The notes under the pieces: generated by a model
What the model was told of the DNA's origin: nothing
The model's database searches: none
The model's input: the letters and a program-made list of their open reading frames with translations, nothing else
Assembly: GCF_015330125.1 (NCBI RefSeq)
Contig: NZ_JADDXR010000002.1
Location: 1,550,001-1,614,000, forward strand
Length of the DNA stretch: 64,000 nucleotides
DNA from: Zobellia nedashkovskayae
GTDB taxonomy: Bacteria; Bacteroidota; Bacteroidia; Flavobacteriales; Flavobacteriaceae
Reading direction: 5' to 3'
Position numbers and translations under genes: made by a program
Shown: positions 17,118 through 24,916 of the stretch, piece after piece
Layout of the letters: each line of letters begins with the position of its first letter
Position numbering within the stretch: position 1 is the first letter of the stretch

Positions 17118-18470
17118 ATGCTTATGAAAAAGTCTTTATTAGTTATTCCTTTCTCGGTTCTTGTACATCTTTGTATAATCAATAGTGTTCTTTATTTCAT
17201 GACTCCTGCAACATATTTGGCAGGAGGTAATGTGCTCTATTATAATTTAGCCTGGCTCTTTATTACTTTTAGTTTTAACTATTACCCTACAGAGCGAAGG
17301 GAGCGGTTTGAAACTAATCTTGCACGTTACTTTAAATTATTAGGTCTTTTTGGATTATCTTATTTTGCCTTGTACGGTTTTAAAAGTAATGTGGTTTATC
17401 CTTTTGAGTACCGAGCTTCGGTATTTCTTATTATTTGTTTTTTCTTGACTGCTTATAGATCGTTTTTCTATTGGATGCGGACAAAATATAGATTGTACGG
17501 AGGCAACTTCAGAAATGTAGTAGTTGTCGGAAGGGATAAGAATTTAAAAAAAATTAGAAAGGTTTTTGATCAGCCAGAACTGGGTTATAGGTATAAGGGA
17601 TTTTTTGATGACAAACCTTCTGGAAGCCCTACTTATTTGGGTAAGATGAATGATTCTTTTAAATACATTCTTGAAAATGATATTGACTACATTTATTGTA
17701 TTGCTTCAAAATTATCAAAAAAAGAACTGGAGTATTTAGTAACCTTTGCGGACAATAACCTGAAAAAATTAATGATTATTCCGGATAACAAAGAAATTTT
17801 TTCTCGGTCTATGTCAATTCAACTATATGACACTATACCTGTGTTGGCGATGAGGAAATCTCCTCTCGAGTTGGATTATGCACCAGTTATAAAAAGAGCT
17901 TTTGATTTCGTTTTTTCATCGCTTGTTATTCTTATGGTTCTATCATGGCTTACTCCATTATTATTCGTTTTAATGAAATCTGAATCTAAAGGGCCATTGT
18001 TCTTCAAGCAAAAAAGAAATGGTGTAAACAGAAAGGCTTTTTGGTGTTACAAATTTAGATCCATGACGGTAAATAAAGAAGCTAATACGGCTATGGCAAC
18101 TAAAAATGATATGCGGGTAACTCGTATTGGCAAAATACTGCGTAAAACCAGTATTGATGAACTGCCACAATTTATTAATGTTTTTCTTGGGGAGATGAGT
18201 GTTGTTGGTCCAAGACCGCATATGGAGTCTCATACGGAGAAGTATGAAACATCTATAGATAAGTATTTGGTACGGCATTTTGTAAAACCAGGTGTTACTG
18301 GTTTGGCTCAGATAAAAGGGTATCGTGGAGAAATTATTAAAAAAGCAGATATCGTAAACCGTATTCGGTTGGATATATTTTACACGGAAAGTTGGTCTAT
18401 GGGACTTGATTTAAGTATTATTTTCTCTACTGTGGTCAATGCGGTAAGAGGAGAGGAAAAAGCGTATTAA
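17118..18470 (+). CDS. Polyprenyl-phosphate hexose-1-phosphate transferase (WcaJ-type sugar transferase)
   Basis: 450-residue membrane enzyme that starts a surface glycan by moving a sugar phosphate from a UDP-sugar onto undecaprenyl phosphate. The N-terminal ~115 residues hold four hydrophobic helices, the middle (about 130-240) is the Rossmann-like region beginning [11 protein letters not shown], and the C-terminal catalytic domain carries KRAFDF before a re-entrant helix, CYKFRSM, the [20 protein letters not shown] block (catalytic Asp-Glu and VGPRP) and [12 protein letters not shown] 17124, two codons in, is an equally good start. It stands alone: no other glycan-assembly genes are adjacent, which is unusual since such genes normally open exopolysaccharide clusters. 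Confidence 0.9.
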   Translation: MLMKKSLLVIPFSVLVHLCIINSVLYFMTPATYLAGGNVLYYNLAWLFITFSFNYYPTERRERFETNLARYFKLLGLFGLSYFALYGFKSNVVYPFEYRASVFLIICFFLTAYRSFFYWMRTKYRLYGGNFRNVVVVGRDKNLKKIRKVFDQPELGYRYKGFFDDKPSGSPTYLGKMNDSFKYILENDIDYIYCIASKLSKKELEYLVTFADNNLKKLMIIPDNKEIFSRSMSIQLYDTIPVLAMRKSPLELDYAPVIKRAFDFVFSSLVILMVLSWLTPLLFVLMKSESKGPLFFKQKRNGVNRKAFWCYKFRSMTVNKEANTAMATKNDMRVTRIGKILRKTSIDELPQFINVFLGEMSVVGPRPHMESHTEKYETSIDKYLVRHFVKPGVTGLAQIKGYRGEIIKKADIVNRIRLDIFYTESWSMGLDLSIIFSTVVNAVRGEEKAY

Positions 18471-18529
18471 ATAATTATAAGAAAGGCTTATAATACCACA
18501 AGTTTATTGGTGTTAGTTGTTTATCATTA

Positions 18530-18546
18530 ATTTTCACTGTGAAAAT
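18530..18546. promoter_or_regulatory. Perfect 17-bp palindrome overlapping the promoter of metal locus 1 (operator candidate)
   Basis: attttcac (18530-18537), central t, gtgaaaat (18539-18546): perfect 8-base arms. It ends 7 bases before a perfect -7 element (18554-18561), i.e. it occupies the position where the -33 element would lie, which is ideal for a repressor. It precedes the His-rich protein and ZnuD-like receptor genes. A metal-responsive regulator (Zur/Fur type) is my inference. Confidence 0.55.
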
Positions 18547-18553
18547 AGTTTTA

Positions 18554-18561
18554 TATCTTTG
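18554..18561 (+). promoter_or_regulatory. -7 promoter element of metal locus 1
   Basis: tatctttg matches the Bacteroidota consensus TAnnTTTG exactly, 47 bases before the ATG at 18609. No good TTG -33 box is seen at the usual distance; that position is taken by the palindrome at 18530-18546. Confidence 0.6.
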
Positions 18562-18608
18562 CCCTTTACAAAAAACGGCTCTTATAGTAAGAGAGTAGTG
18601 AAATTTCA

Positions 18609-18941
18609 ATGAAAACAAGGAAACAAATAGGGCAGGATATTGTCGCATTATTGCTCATGTCAGCATTAATGTTGCCTATGCTCGTGCAGTTTTCCCATGT
18701 CTTTGATGAACATGAACATAAAGTTTGTCATGAGTTGACCACCCATATTCATGAGGATATACCTGATTGTCAAATCTGCCATTTTCATCTAGCTTCTTTT
18801 GACTATAAAGTTCCGGAATATCTTGATTTTATAGTTTCTTCTATTCCTAAAAAAGTAGAAAATCAGTTTTCTTCATTACTATTCCATTCCTTTAAAATAA
18901 CCAATACCCAATTAAGGGCGCCCCCATATTTTCTTAGTTAA
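18609..18941 (+). CDS. Small exported His/Cys-rich protein (LRAPP family), metal locus 1
   Basis: 110 residues. An N-terminal hydrophobic helix (about 12-30) should act as signal or anchor, followed by a metal-binding-like stretch with eleven His and three Cys (HVFDEHEHKVCHE, HIHE, DCQICHFH) and a C-terminus KITNTQLRAPPYFLS. It is clearly paralogous to the protein at 35136-35462: both have HEHxVC, a spaced DC, the L-x-S-F-x-Y element and end in TNxQLRAPP. It sits directly in front of a ZnuD-like TonB receptor. Function unknown; periplasmic zinc or other metal binding or sensing is inferred. I know of no assigned name. Confidence 0.8.
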   Translation: MKTRKQIGQDIVALLLMSALMLPMLVQFSHVFDEHEHKVCHELTTHIHEDIPDCQICHFHLASFDYKVPEYLDFIVSSIPKKVENQFSSLLFHSFKITNTQLRAPPYFLS

Positions 18942-18979
18942 AATACACGGATTCCGTTTTATTTAATTTAAGAATTTAT

Positions 18980-21379
18980 ATGCTCTTATACGCTATATCT
19001 ATGCTGCTATTTGGCAGCATATCTCCTATTTCCCAAGATTGTGACAATACTCTTTCAGGAACAGTAATAGATTTACACGATAGTTCTCTATTATCTGGGG
19101 CCTTACTTATTGTTGCGGGAACCGAACAAGCCGTTCAGACTGATGTAGATGGAAAATTTATAATAACAGGGCTTTGTGATGGCACGTATTCCATTCAAGT
19201 TTCGCATCCTTATTGTACCACACAAGGTTATACGGTAAAGGTGTCTGGAAATACTTCAAAAACCTTTCGCTTAGAGCATCATTTAGAAGAACTTAATGAA
19301 GTGACCATTAAAGGGAAAGCCTACCAAAATGAGGCAAAAACCATAGCTAAGACTAAGATATCCACCAGCGAGTTAGAAGATTTTAGTAACGGTTCCTTAG
19401 GGGATGCACTTAACAGCTTAAGTGGGGTTTCCTCACTAAACACAGGTAGTACTGTTGTTAAACCTATGGTTAACGGCCTGCACAGTAGTCGTGTAGTAAT
19501 TATCAATAATGGGGTCCGGATGGAAGATCAAGAATGGGGGGCGGAACATGCACCGAATATTGATGTGAATTCCATAGCAAATCTAACTTTGATAAAAGGA
19601 GCGGGAGCTTTACAATATAGTGGTGATGCCATAGGTGGGGTCATAGTTGCAGATGCATTAAAAGTCCCGGTAAAGGATAGTTTGTACGGTAAAACACTCA
19701 TGAACTTGGCTTCCAACGGGAGAGGTTCATCGGTTACATCACAATTAACCAAAAGCTTTCAAAATGGATGGTATGCTACGGCACAAGGAACAGTAAAACG
19801 CTATGGTGATTTTGAAACACCAGATTATGTTTTGAGCAATACGGGCGTTTTTGAGCGGAGTGCTTCATTACATTTTGGTGTGAACCGTTTTAAATATGGA
19901 TTGGAGGGATATTATTCATTCTTTAAAAATGAAATAGGAATACTCCGAGCATCTCATGTTGGTGGAGCTTCGGACCAGTTAGCGGCAATAAATAGTGATG
20001 TTCCGTCTGTAATTGAGGATTTTACCTATGATGTTGGGGAACCTAGGCAAGATGTTACGCATCATTTGGCTCGTCTTAAAATGTTTTATCGTTTTGATGG
20101 TCTTGGAAAACTAAGTTTGCAATATGATTTTCAGCGGAACAATCGCTTGGAATATGACATTCGTGTAGGTGACGATGCAGATAAAGCTTCTATAGATTTA
20201 GAACTGGACACGCATACGGTTTTACTTGATTTAGATAGCGACCTCTCTGATAAAATTAATTTGAAGACCGGGCTAATGGCACGATACCAAACTAATTTTG
20301 CCGATCCTAATACGGGTATTCGAAGGTTAATACCAGATTATGATATGTATAATTTGGGTGCTTACGCCGTTGCAGATTACGACTTGAATGAAAATTTTCT
20401 TCTTGAGTTTGGAGCACGTTTTGACTATACGTATATAGATGCATTTAAGTTCTATCGTACATCAACTTGGGAGAATCGTAATTATGATCAACTATATGCA
20501 GATATTGTAATAGAGGAAACGGGAAATCAGATTTTAACGAATCCACAATTAAATTTTTATAACACATCCGCTACCGCAGGGGCAACATATTCTTTTGGTG
20601 AGGAATACAAAATCTTTTTTAATTATTCGCTGGCCGCTCGTGCACCAAATCCTTCAGAATTATTTAGCGAAGGTTTGCACCATTCGGCTTCACGAATAGA
20701 AATGGGAGACCTTGGTTTTAAGTCAGAAGTTGCTCATAAAGTTGCTGTAACATTAGAGCGCAAAAACCCGGTTTTTAGTTTTTCTGTCAATCCGTTTATC
20801 AATAGCATCAATGATTTTATGGTTATTGAACCCACATCAATCGAGCAGACCATACGAGGTAATTTTCAAGTTTGGGAGTACCGCCAGACCAATGCGCTGT
20901 TGTTAGGTTTTGATTTGGATGCCTCTTATGCGTTCACCAACAACTTCCGTTTAGACCACCAGTTTTCTTTCGTTAAGGGGTATGATCAAAGTCAAAACGA
21001 ACCCTTAATAAGTATGCCGCCTGTCAATACAAAAAACAGTTTGGCATATCAAAACCCGAAGATCAATAACTTACGATTGGCGTTGCAGAGCGAATTTGTA
21101 TTTCGACAGAACGAGTATCCAGATAATAATTTTGAGGTGTATATACCGGAAACGGAAACTTATGAAATAGTAGATGTAAGCACGCCGCCAGGGGCATATC
21201 ACCTTTTAAATTTTAATTCTAGTATTGATTTTAATATTACCCAAAAATCGCAATTAACAGTAGGTTTTAAAGTCACGAACTTACTTAACAATTCATATCG
21301 AAATTACCTGAATCGTTTGCGCTACTATGCAGACGAGTTGGGTAGAAACTATTTGTTAAACCTTAAATTCAATTATTAA
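18980..21379 (+). CDS. TonB-dependent receptor, ZnuD-like (predicted zinc/metal uptake), locus 1
   Basis: 799 residues. Short signal peptide (about 1-19, ending SPISQ), carboxypeptidase-like regulatory domain (about 23-100), plug (about 115-225) with MVNGLHSSRVVIINNGVRM and QEWGAEHAPNIDV, then a barrel. Around residues 560-585 is ELFSEGLHHSASRIEMGD followed by L-x-x-E, which matches the ELxxxGxHxAxxxxExGD signature of ZnuD-type receptors; the second receptor (32006) has the corresponding ELSSNGVHHGNFRHELGD. Gene order with the upstream His-rich protein and downstream lipoprotein supports metal import. Zinc is the best guess, not proven. Starts 38 bases after the small gene. Confidence 0.85.
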   Translation: MLLYAISMLLFGSISPISQDCDNTLSGTVIDLHDSSLLSGALLIVAGTEQAVQTDVDGKFIITGLCDGTYSIQVSHPYCTTQGYTVKVSGNTSKTFRLEHHLEELNEVTIKGKAYQNEAKTIAKTKISTSELEDFSNGSLGDALNSLSGVSSLNTGSTVVKPMVNGLHSSRVVIINNGVRMEDQEWGAEHAPNIDVNSIANLTLIKGAGALQYSGDAIGGVIVADALKVPVKDSLYGKTLMNLASNGRGSSVTSQLTKSFQNGWYATAQGTVKRYGDFETPDYVLSNTGVFERSASLHFGVNRFKYGLEGYYSFFKNEIGILRASHVGGASDQLAAINSDVPSVIEDFTYDVGEPRQDVTHHLARLKMFYRFDGLGKLSLQYDFQRNNRLEYDIRVGDDADKASIDLELDTHTVLLDLDSDLSDKINLKTGLMARYQTNFADPNTGIRRLIPDYDMYNLGAYAVADYDLNENFLLEFGARFDYTYIDAFKFYRTSTWENRNYDQLYADIVIEETGNQILTNPQLNFYNTSATAGATYSFGEEYKIFFNYSLAARAPNPSELFSEGLHHSASRIEMGDLGFKSEVAHKVAVTLERKNPVFSFSVNPFINSINDFMVIEPTSIEQTIRGNFQVWEYRQTNALLLGFDLDASYAFTNNFRLDHQFSFVKGYDQSQNEPLISMPPVNTKNSLAYQNPKINNLRLALQSEFVFRQNEYPDNNFEVYIPETETYEIVDVSTPPGAYHLLNFNSSIDFNITQKSQLTVGFKVTNLLNNSYRNYLNRLRYYADELGRNYLLNLKFNY

Positions 21380-21397
21380 TTAGTAAACTCCAAAAAA

Positions 21398-21958
21398 ATG
21401 AAAAAGATTAAATTATTTAGTGCGTTAGTATTAGCAGGATCTTTATTTGTTGCTTGTTCAGATGATGATGACAGTACGCCAGAAATTGTAAATGAAGAAG
21501 AAATCATTACGACGGTTACCGTTACACTTTCTCCGGAAGATGATGGAACTGACGTTACATTGCAATTACAGGATCTTGATGGTGATGGATCAGGTGAGCC
21601 TGTTTATACAGTGTCAGGTAGCTTAGTGGCTAATATGGTCTATGACGGAAGCATAGTTCTTTTGAACGAAACGGAAAGTCCTGCAGAGGATATTACCGAA
21701 GAAGTTGAAGAGGAAAGCGATGAGCACCAGTTTTTCTATACAGTTGAAAGTGGTTTGGATTTAACTACGGAATATGCAAATTTTGACGGTGATGGTAACC
21801 CATTAGGAACAGAATTTACTCTTACTACAGGTGAAGCTAGTTCTGGTACACTTACATTTACTTTACGCCACGAGCCAACTAAACCAAATGATGGAACTTT
21901 GGCAGATGCAGGTGGAGAAACTGATGTTGAAGCTATGTTCAGTGTAGAAATAGAATAG
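21398..21958 (+). CDS. Acidic lipoprotein, partner of the ZnuD-like receptor
   Basis: 186 residues with a lipobox (SLFVAC, Cys 20) and then SDDDD, a form common for surface-exposed flavobacterial lipoproteins. The body is beta-rich and very acidic, with DLDGDGSGEP, DEHQFFYTV and the C-terminal GTLTFTLRHEPTKP and GGETDVEAMFSVEI. I recall similar ~180-residue flavobacterial proteins carrying the label type 1 periplasmic binding fold superfamily protein, but the basis of that label is unclear. It begins 18 bases after the receptor stop and is followed by a strong terminator, so it is the last gene of the operon. A role in capturing the metal or metallophore at the cell surface is inference. Confidence 0.8.
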   Translation: MKKIKLFSALVLAGSLFVACSDDDDSTPEIVNEEEIITTVTVTLSPEDDGTDVTLQLQDLDGDGSGEPVYTVSGSLVANMVYDGSIVLLNETESPAEDITEEVEEESDEHQFFYTVESGLDLTTEYANFDGDGNPLGTEFTLTTGEASSGTLTFTLRHEPTKPNDGTLADAGGETDVEAMFSVEIE

Positions 21959-21988
21959 ACATAACAATACATCCCCCTTTATAATTAT

Positions 21989-22031
21989 GCCTCGGCAATC
22001 TAAATGTTTTGATTGTCGAGGCTTTATTTTT
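21989..22031 (+). terminator. Terminator after metal locus 1
   Basis: 12-bp GC-rich stem gcctcggcaatc/gattgtcgaggc with one G-T wobble, 10-base loop, followed by tttattttt. Thirty bases after the lipoprotein stop. Confidence 0.88.
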
Positions 22032-22093
22032 GATACATATGGTAATACTTAAAAGCCTATAATTTTATATATTCGAATCATATCAATACATAT

Positions 22094-23011
22094 ATGAAAC
22101 GTAGACATTTCCTCTCAAAATCCACAGTTGCAGCGGCTGCAACATGTGCCGCCCCATTAATTCAGTCGGTAGATGAAATAAAAGCGTCAATTAGGTTAAT
22201 TCATCTAACGGATTGCCATGTTAACGGCGAAAAAAATGTGGAGAATGAACTTAGAAGAGCCCTTCGAAAGATAAATGCACTTGATAGAAAACCTGACTTT
22301 ATTTTAAATGGAGGTGATGCTATTTTTGATGCTATGGAGGCAACAAAAAGTGATACAAAAAAGCAATGGAAATCTTGGCATACAGTTTTGAAAGAAGAGA
22401 ACAGTTTGCCTATGCACGCCTGTATTGGAAACCATGATATTTTTGGTTGGGGTTTTTTGAAAAATCCTACGGCCAGTACTATAATGACCGGAAAACAATG
22501 GGCGATGGATGAGTTGGGTATCGCAAAACGTTATTATAGTTTTTCTTATGACGATTGGCATTTTATAGTGCTTGATACCGTACAGTATAAAGATTTGGCT
22601 TATCAGGCCAAATTGGATGAAGAACAATGGGAGTGGTTGGAGAAGGATTTGAGCGAATCAAAAGGGAAGTTTGTTTGCATACTATCACATATTCCATTGC
22701 TATCCTTTTGTCATCAAATATTTCTTGTTGGAGATGATGGAAAGTTAATTACGTTGCCACAAGGCATACTTATGAACTCTGAACCTTTGAGAATTAAGAA
22801 CCTTATCAACAAACATGATAATGTAAAACTTTGCTTATCAGGTCATCTACACATGCAGGAAGAAATTGAATATTTGAACGTAAAGTATTTGTGTAACGGT
22901 GCTATTTCAGGTAATTGGTGGAAAGGAGCATTTCAAGAATTTGAACCGGCTTTTACCATAGTAGATTTATTTCCGGACGGAACATCTAAGCATGAATGGG
23001 TAACGTATTAA
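22094..23011 (+). CDS. Exported calcineurin-like phosphoesterase
   Basis: 305 residues. The N-terminus MKRRHFLSKSTVAAAA has a twin-arginine-like RRxFL motif and a hydrophobic Ala-rich stretch, so export (Tat or Sec) is likely. Metal motifs: D40-x-H42 in LTDCHVN, GGD at 73-75, GNHDIFG at 112-118, SHIPLL and SGHLHM. The family covers phosphodiesterases and phosphomonoesterases acting on nucleotides, lipids or phosphosugars; substrate not readable. It stands alone between two terminator-bounded units, but its neighbours to the right (adenosine deaminase-like and NUP genes) make periplasmic nucleotide dephosphorylation a reasonable guess. Confidence 0.85.
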   Translation: MKRRHFLSKSTVAAAATCAAPLIQSVDEIKASIRLIHLTDCHVNGEKNVENELRRALRKINALDRKPDFILNGGDAIFDAMEATKSDTKKQWKSWHTVLKEENSLPMHACIGNHDIFGWGFLKNPTASTIMTGKQWAMDELGIAKRYYSFSYDDWHFIVLDTVQYKDLAYQAKLDEEQWEWLEKDLSESKGKFVCILSHIPLLSFCHQIFLVGDDGKLITLPQGILMNSEPLRIKNLINKHDNVKLCLSGHLHMQEEIEYLNVKYLCNGAISGNWWKGAFQEFEPAFTIVDLFPDGTSKHEWVTY

Positions 23012-23088
23012 GTACTTGCCTTTATTTAAGTGCTACGGTATAATTTTCTTGGATATTATTTTGTGGGTACTCTTTGGACCATTATAGT

Positions 23089-24636
23089 TTACAGAAACTC
23101 ATTGGCGTAATTTACAAAATGCATCCAACTTTTTTCAAGTTGGTCCATAGCTTCTCTTTTTTCATTAGAATTCAAAGAACTATAGGTAATTGAGTTCAAA
23201 ACAAGTTTTTTAATGTCTTTTAAATCCAATTCCCACGCCATAATACTATACCAATAATCATAACTAAGTCCAGTATAATTGAAGATGGCGGGATCATCTG
23301 AGCTTATAGAGCATTGAACACCGTGTCTAAGCATTAGCGATGCAGGGTGGAGCCGTAAATCTTTGGAATAACCCAGTATTTGATTGCTTAGCGGATTTAC
23401 TTCAATACAAATATCATTTTCAATGACGAGGTCAACGAGTTTAGGGAAATTCATCAAATTAAATCCGTGGCCAATTCTTTTGCTTCCTAATAAAACTGCA
23501 TCGAATAGATTGTCTACAGATTGAGAGTTACTTTCACCATCGTGTAGGTATAAGGGCATATCTATACCATACACCTGTTTTAATGAATCCATCATTTTCC
23601 AAGATTGTTCAAAATAATGCGTTGTATGGCCATTGTCTTCCTCAGCTACCAAATCAAACCCCTTAATAAACTCGGGATACTTTTTTCTAATTTGAAACGC
23701 GGTTACAAGTTCTTCGGCAATCTTTTTATTTGAATAGAACCGTAATGAAGTGTAGATGGCTTTATGAGTAAAACCAGGATAATCGATTTTGGTTTTTTCA
23801 ACTACTCTTTTTAATGTTTGTATGGTGGTGTCTATGGGATAAGTAATGCGCTGCCCCTTGGTATCAATGTCATATTTATTGCTTAGAAAAAGGCGTGTTT
23901 CCATATGCATGATACTGTCATTAATAAGATTACCGATTACATTTTTCATGTAATCTTCATACAAAGGCTTGTACTGATAGGCTCCATTAATTCTTTGAAA
24001 TGTCTTTTCAAATTCTATCCAAATGTTTAGAGAATCAACAGTTGGTTCTTTAGTTAAGGTCAATAATTGAAGAAGTTCTTCTTTAAAGTGAGTGTTGTTT
24101 TTATCAAGTTCTGAAATGGAGTAAAACCCTGAAGGAACTTTCTTTTCACCAAAAAATTCAATTTGCCCCTTAATGTATTCTGCAGAAGATTTCCCCCAAT
24201 ACACATAGCTTTTGGGTTCTTGTATTGTTTTATCGATCAACCATTCAAAATCGACACCAGCGGCGGGGTGCAAATGATGTATACCGCCTTTTGGCATCTT
24301 TTGTAATAATTTGAACAAAGTTGTTTGCTCAACGTGGTCTTTATATTTTTCAAATGGCTGGGCAGGAGGTAAGACTCCAAGACTATCGTATTCCCGTTTC
24401 ATTCTTTTTCTTAACGCAATAAGTTTTTCGTTAAGTTTAAGCTCTTCAGGGTTTAAGACTACATCTGCTGAGAACCTTTGGGCCTTATCGGCTTCAATCA
24501 ATTTTTCTCTTGTAATATCATATGCATTGTTCTTGAATAGATTTTGCGATGGAGTTTTACATGCTCCAAATAGAAGGATAAAGATGAGTACTACAAACGT
24601 ATACTTATGCTTTATTATATGAATCATAATACCCAT
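23089..24636 (-). CDS. Adenosine deaminase-like lipoprotein (ADGF/CECR1-like)
   Basis: About 515 residues. The frame can be opened at TTG 24642, but ATG 24636 or 24627 is preferred. A hydrophobic segment ends in LLFGAC, a lipobox, so this deaminase is predicted to be exported and lipid-anchored, unlike cytoplasmic Add. Zinc and catalytic motifs of the adenosine/AMP deaminase family are intact: GGIHHLHPAAG (H-x-H), YLHDGES, RIGHGFNL and the SSDDPAIF motif near the C-terminus, plus CIEVNPLSN. The length and the N-terminal extra domain match adenosine-deaminase growth-factor-type enzymes. Expected reaction: adenosine (or deoxyadenosine) to inosine plus ammonia outside the cytoplasm. A NUP-family protein lies nearby. 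Confidence 0.88.
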   Translation of the reverse strand: MGIMIHIIKHKYTFVVLIFILLFGACKTPSQNLFKNNAYDITREKLIEADKAQRFSADVVLNPEELKLNEKLIALRKRMKREYDSLGVLPPAQPFEKYKDHVEQTTLFKLLQKMPKGGIHHLHPAAGVDFEWLIDKTIQEPKSYVYWGKSSAEYIKGQIEFFGEKKVPSGFYSISELDKNNTHFKEELLQLLTLTKEPTVDSLNIWIEFEKTFQRINGAYQYKPLYEDYMKNVIGNLINDSIMHMETRLFLSNKYDIDTKGQRITYPIDTTIQTLKRVVEKTKIDYPGFTHKAIYTSLRFYSNKKIAEELVTAFQIRKKYPEFIKGFDLVAEEDNGHTTHYFEQSWKMMDSLKQVYGIDMPLYLHDGESNSQSVDNLFDAVLLGSKRIGHGFNLMNFPKLVDLVIENDICIEVNPLSNQILGYSKDLRLHPASLMLRHGVQCSISSDDPAIFNYTGLSYDYWYSIMAWELDLKDIKKLVLNSITYSSLNSNEKREAMDQLEKSWMHFVNYANEFL

Positions 24637-24773
24637 TTGCAATAGATTTTAAAAGCACGTAATCGTACAGCTAAAACAAAAATTTAAGTAATAACAGGAT
24701 GTTGTAAACCTTCGTAGATAACCTCAATAATCGTAACCGTTAAGGTTTTAAAGATACCAATATTCCCAATAAT

Positions 24774-24813
24774 AAAACCGTACCTATATTCAATAAAGTA
24801 TATAGGTACGGTT
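24774..24813 (-). terminator. Terminator after the large TonB receptor
   Basis: Perfect 14-bp stem aaccgtacctatat/ (a)tataggtacggtt with a ~10-base loop; read leftward it continues into ttttattatt. It lies about 105 bases beyond the stop of the leftward receptor gene. Confidence 0.85.
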
Positions 24814-24916
24814 GTTTGTTATCCACCAACGGTTTCGAAAATAGAAACAGTGTTTATTGAAAATCTTTTACCATATAGGTAAAAGCCCAATTGTGTCTAT
24901 TATTCATACAACTTTA

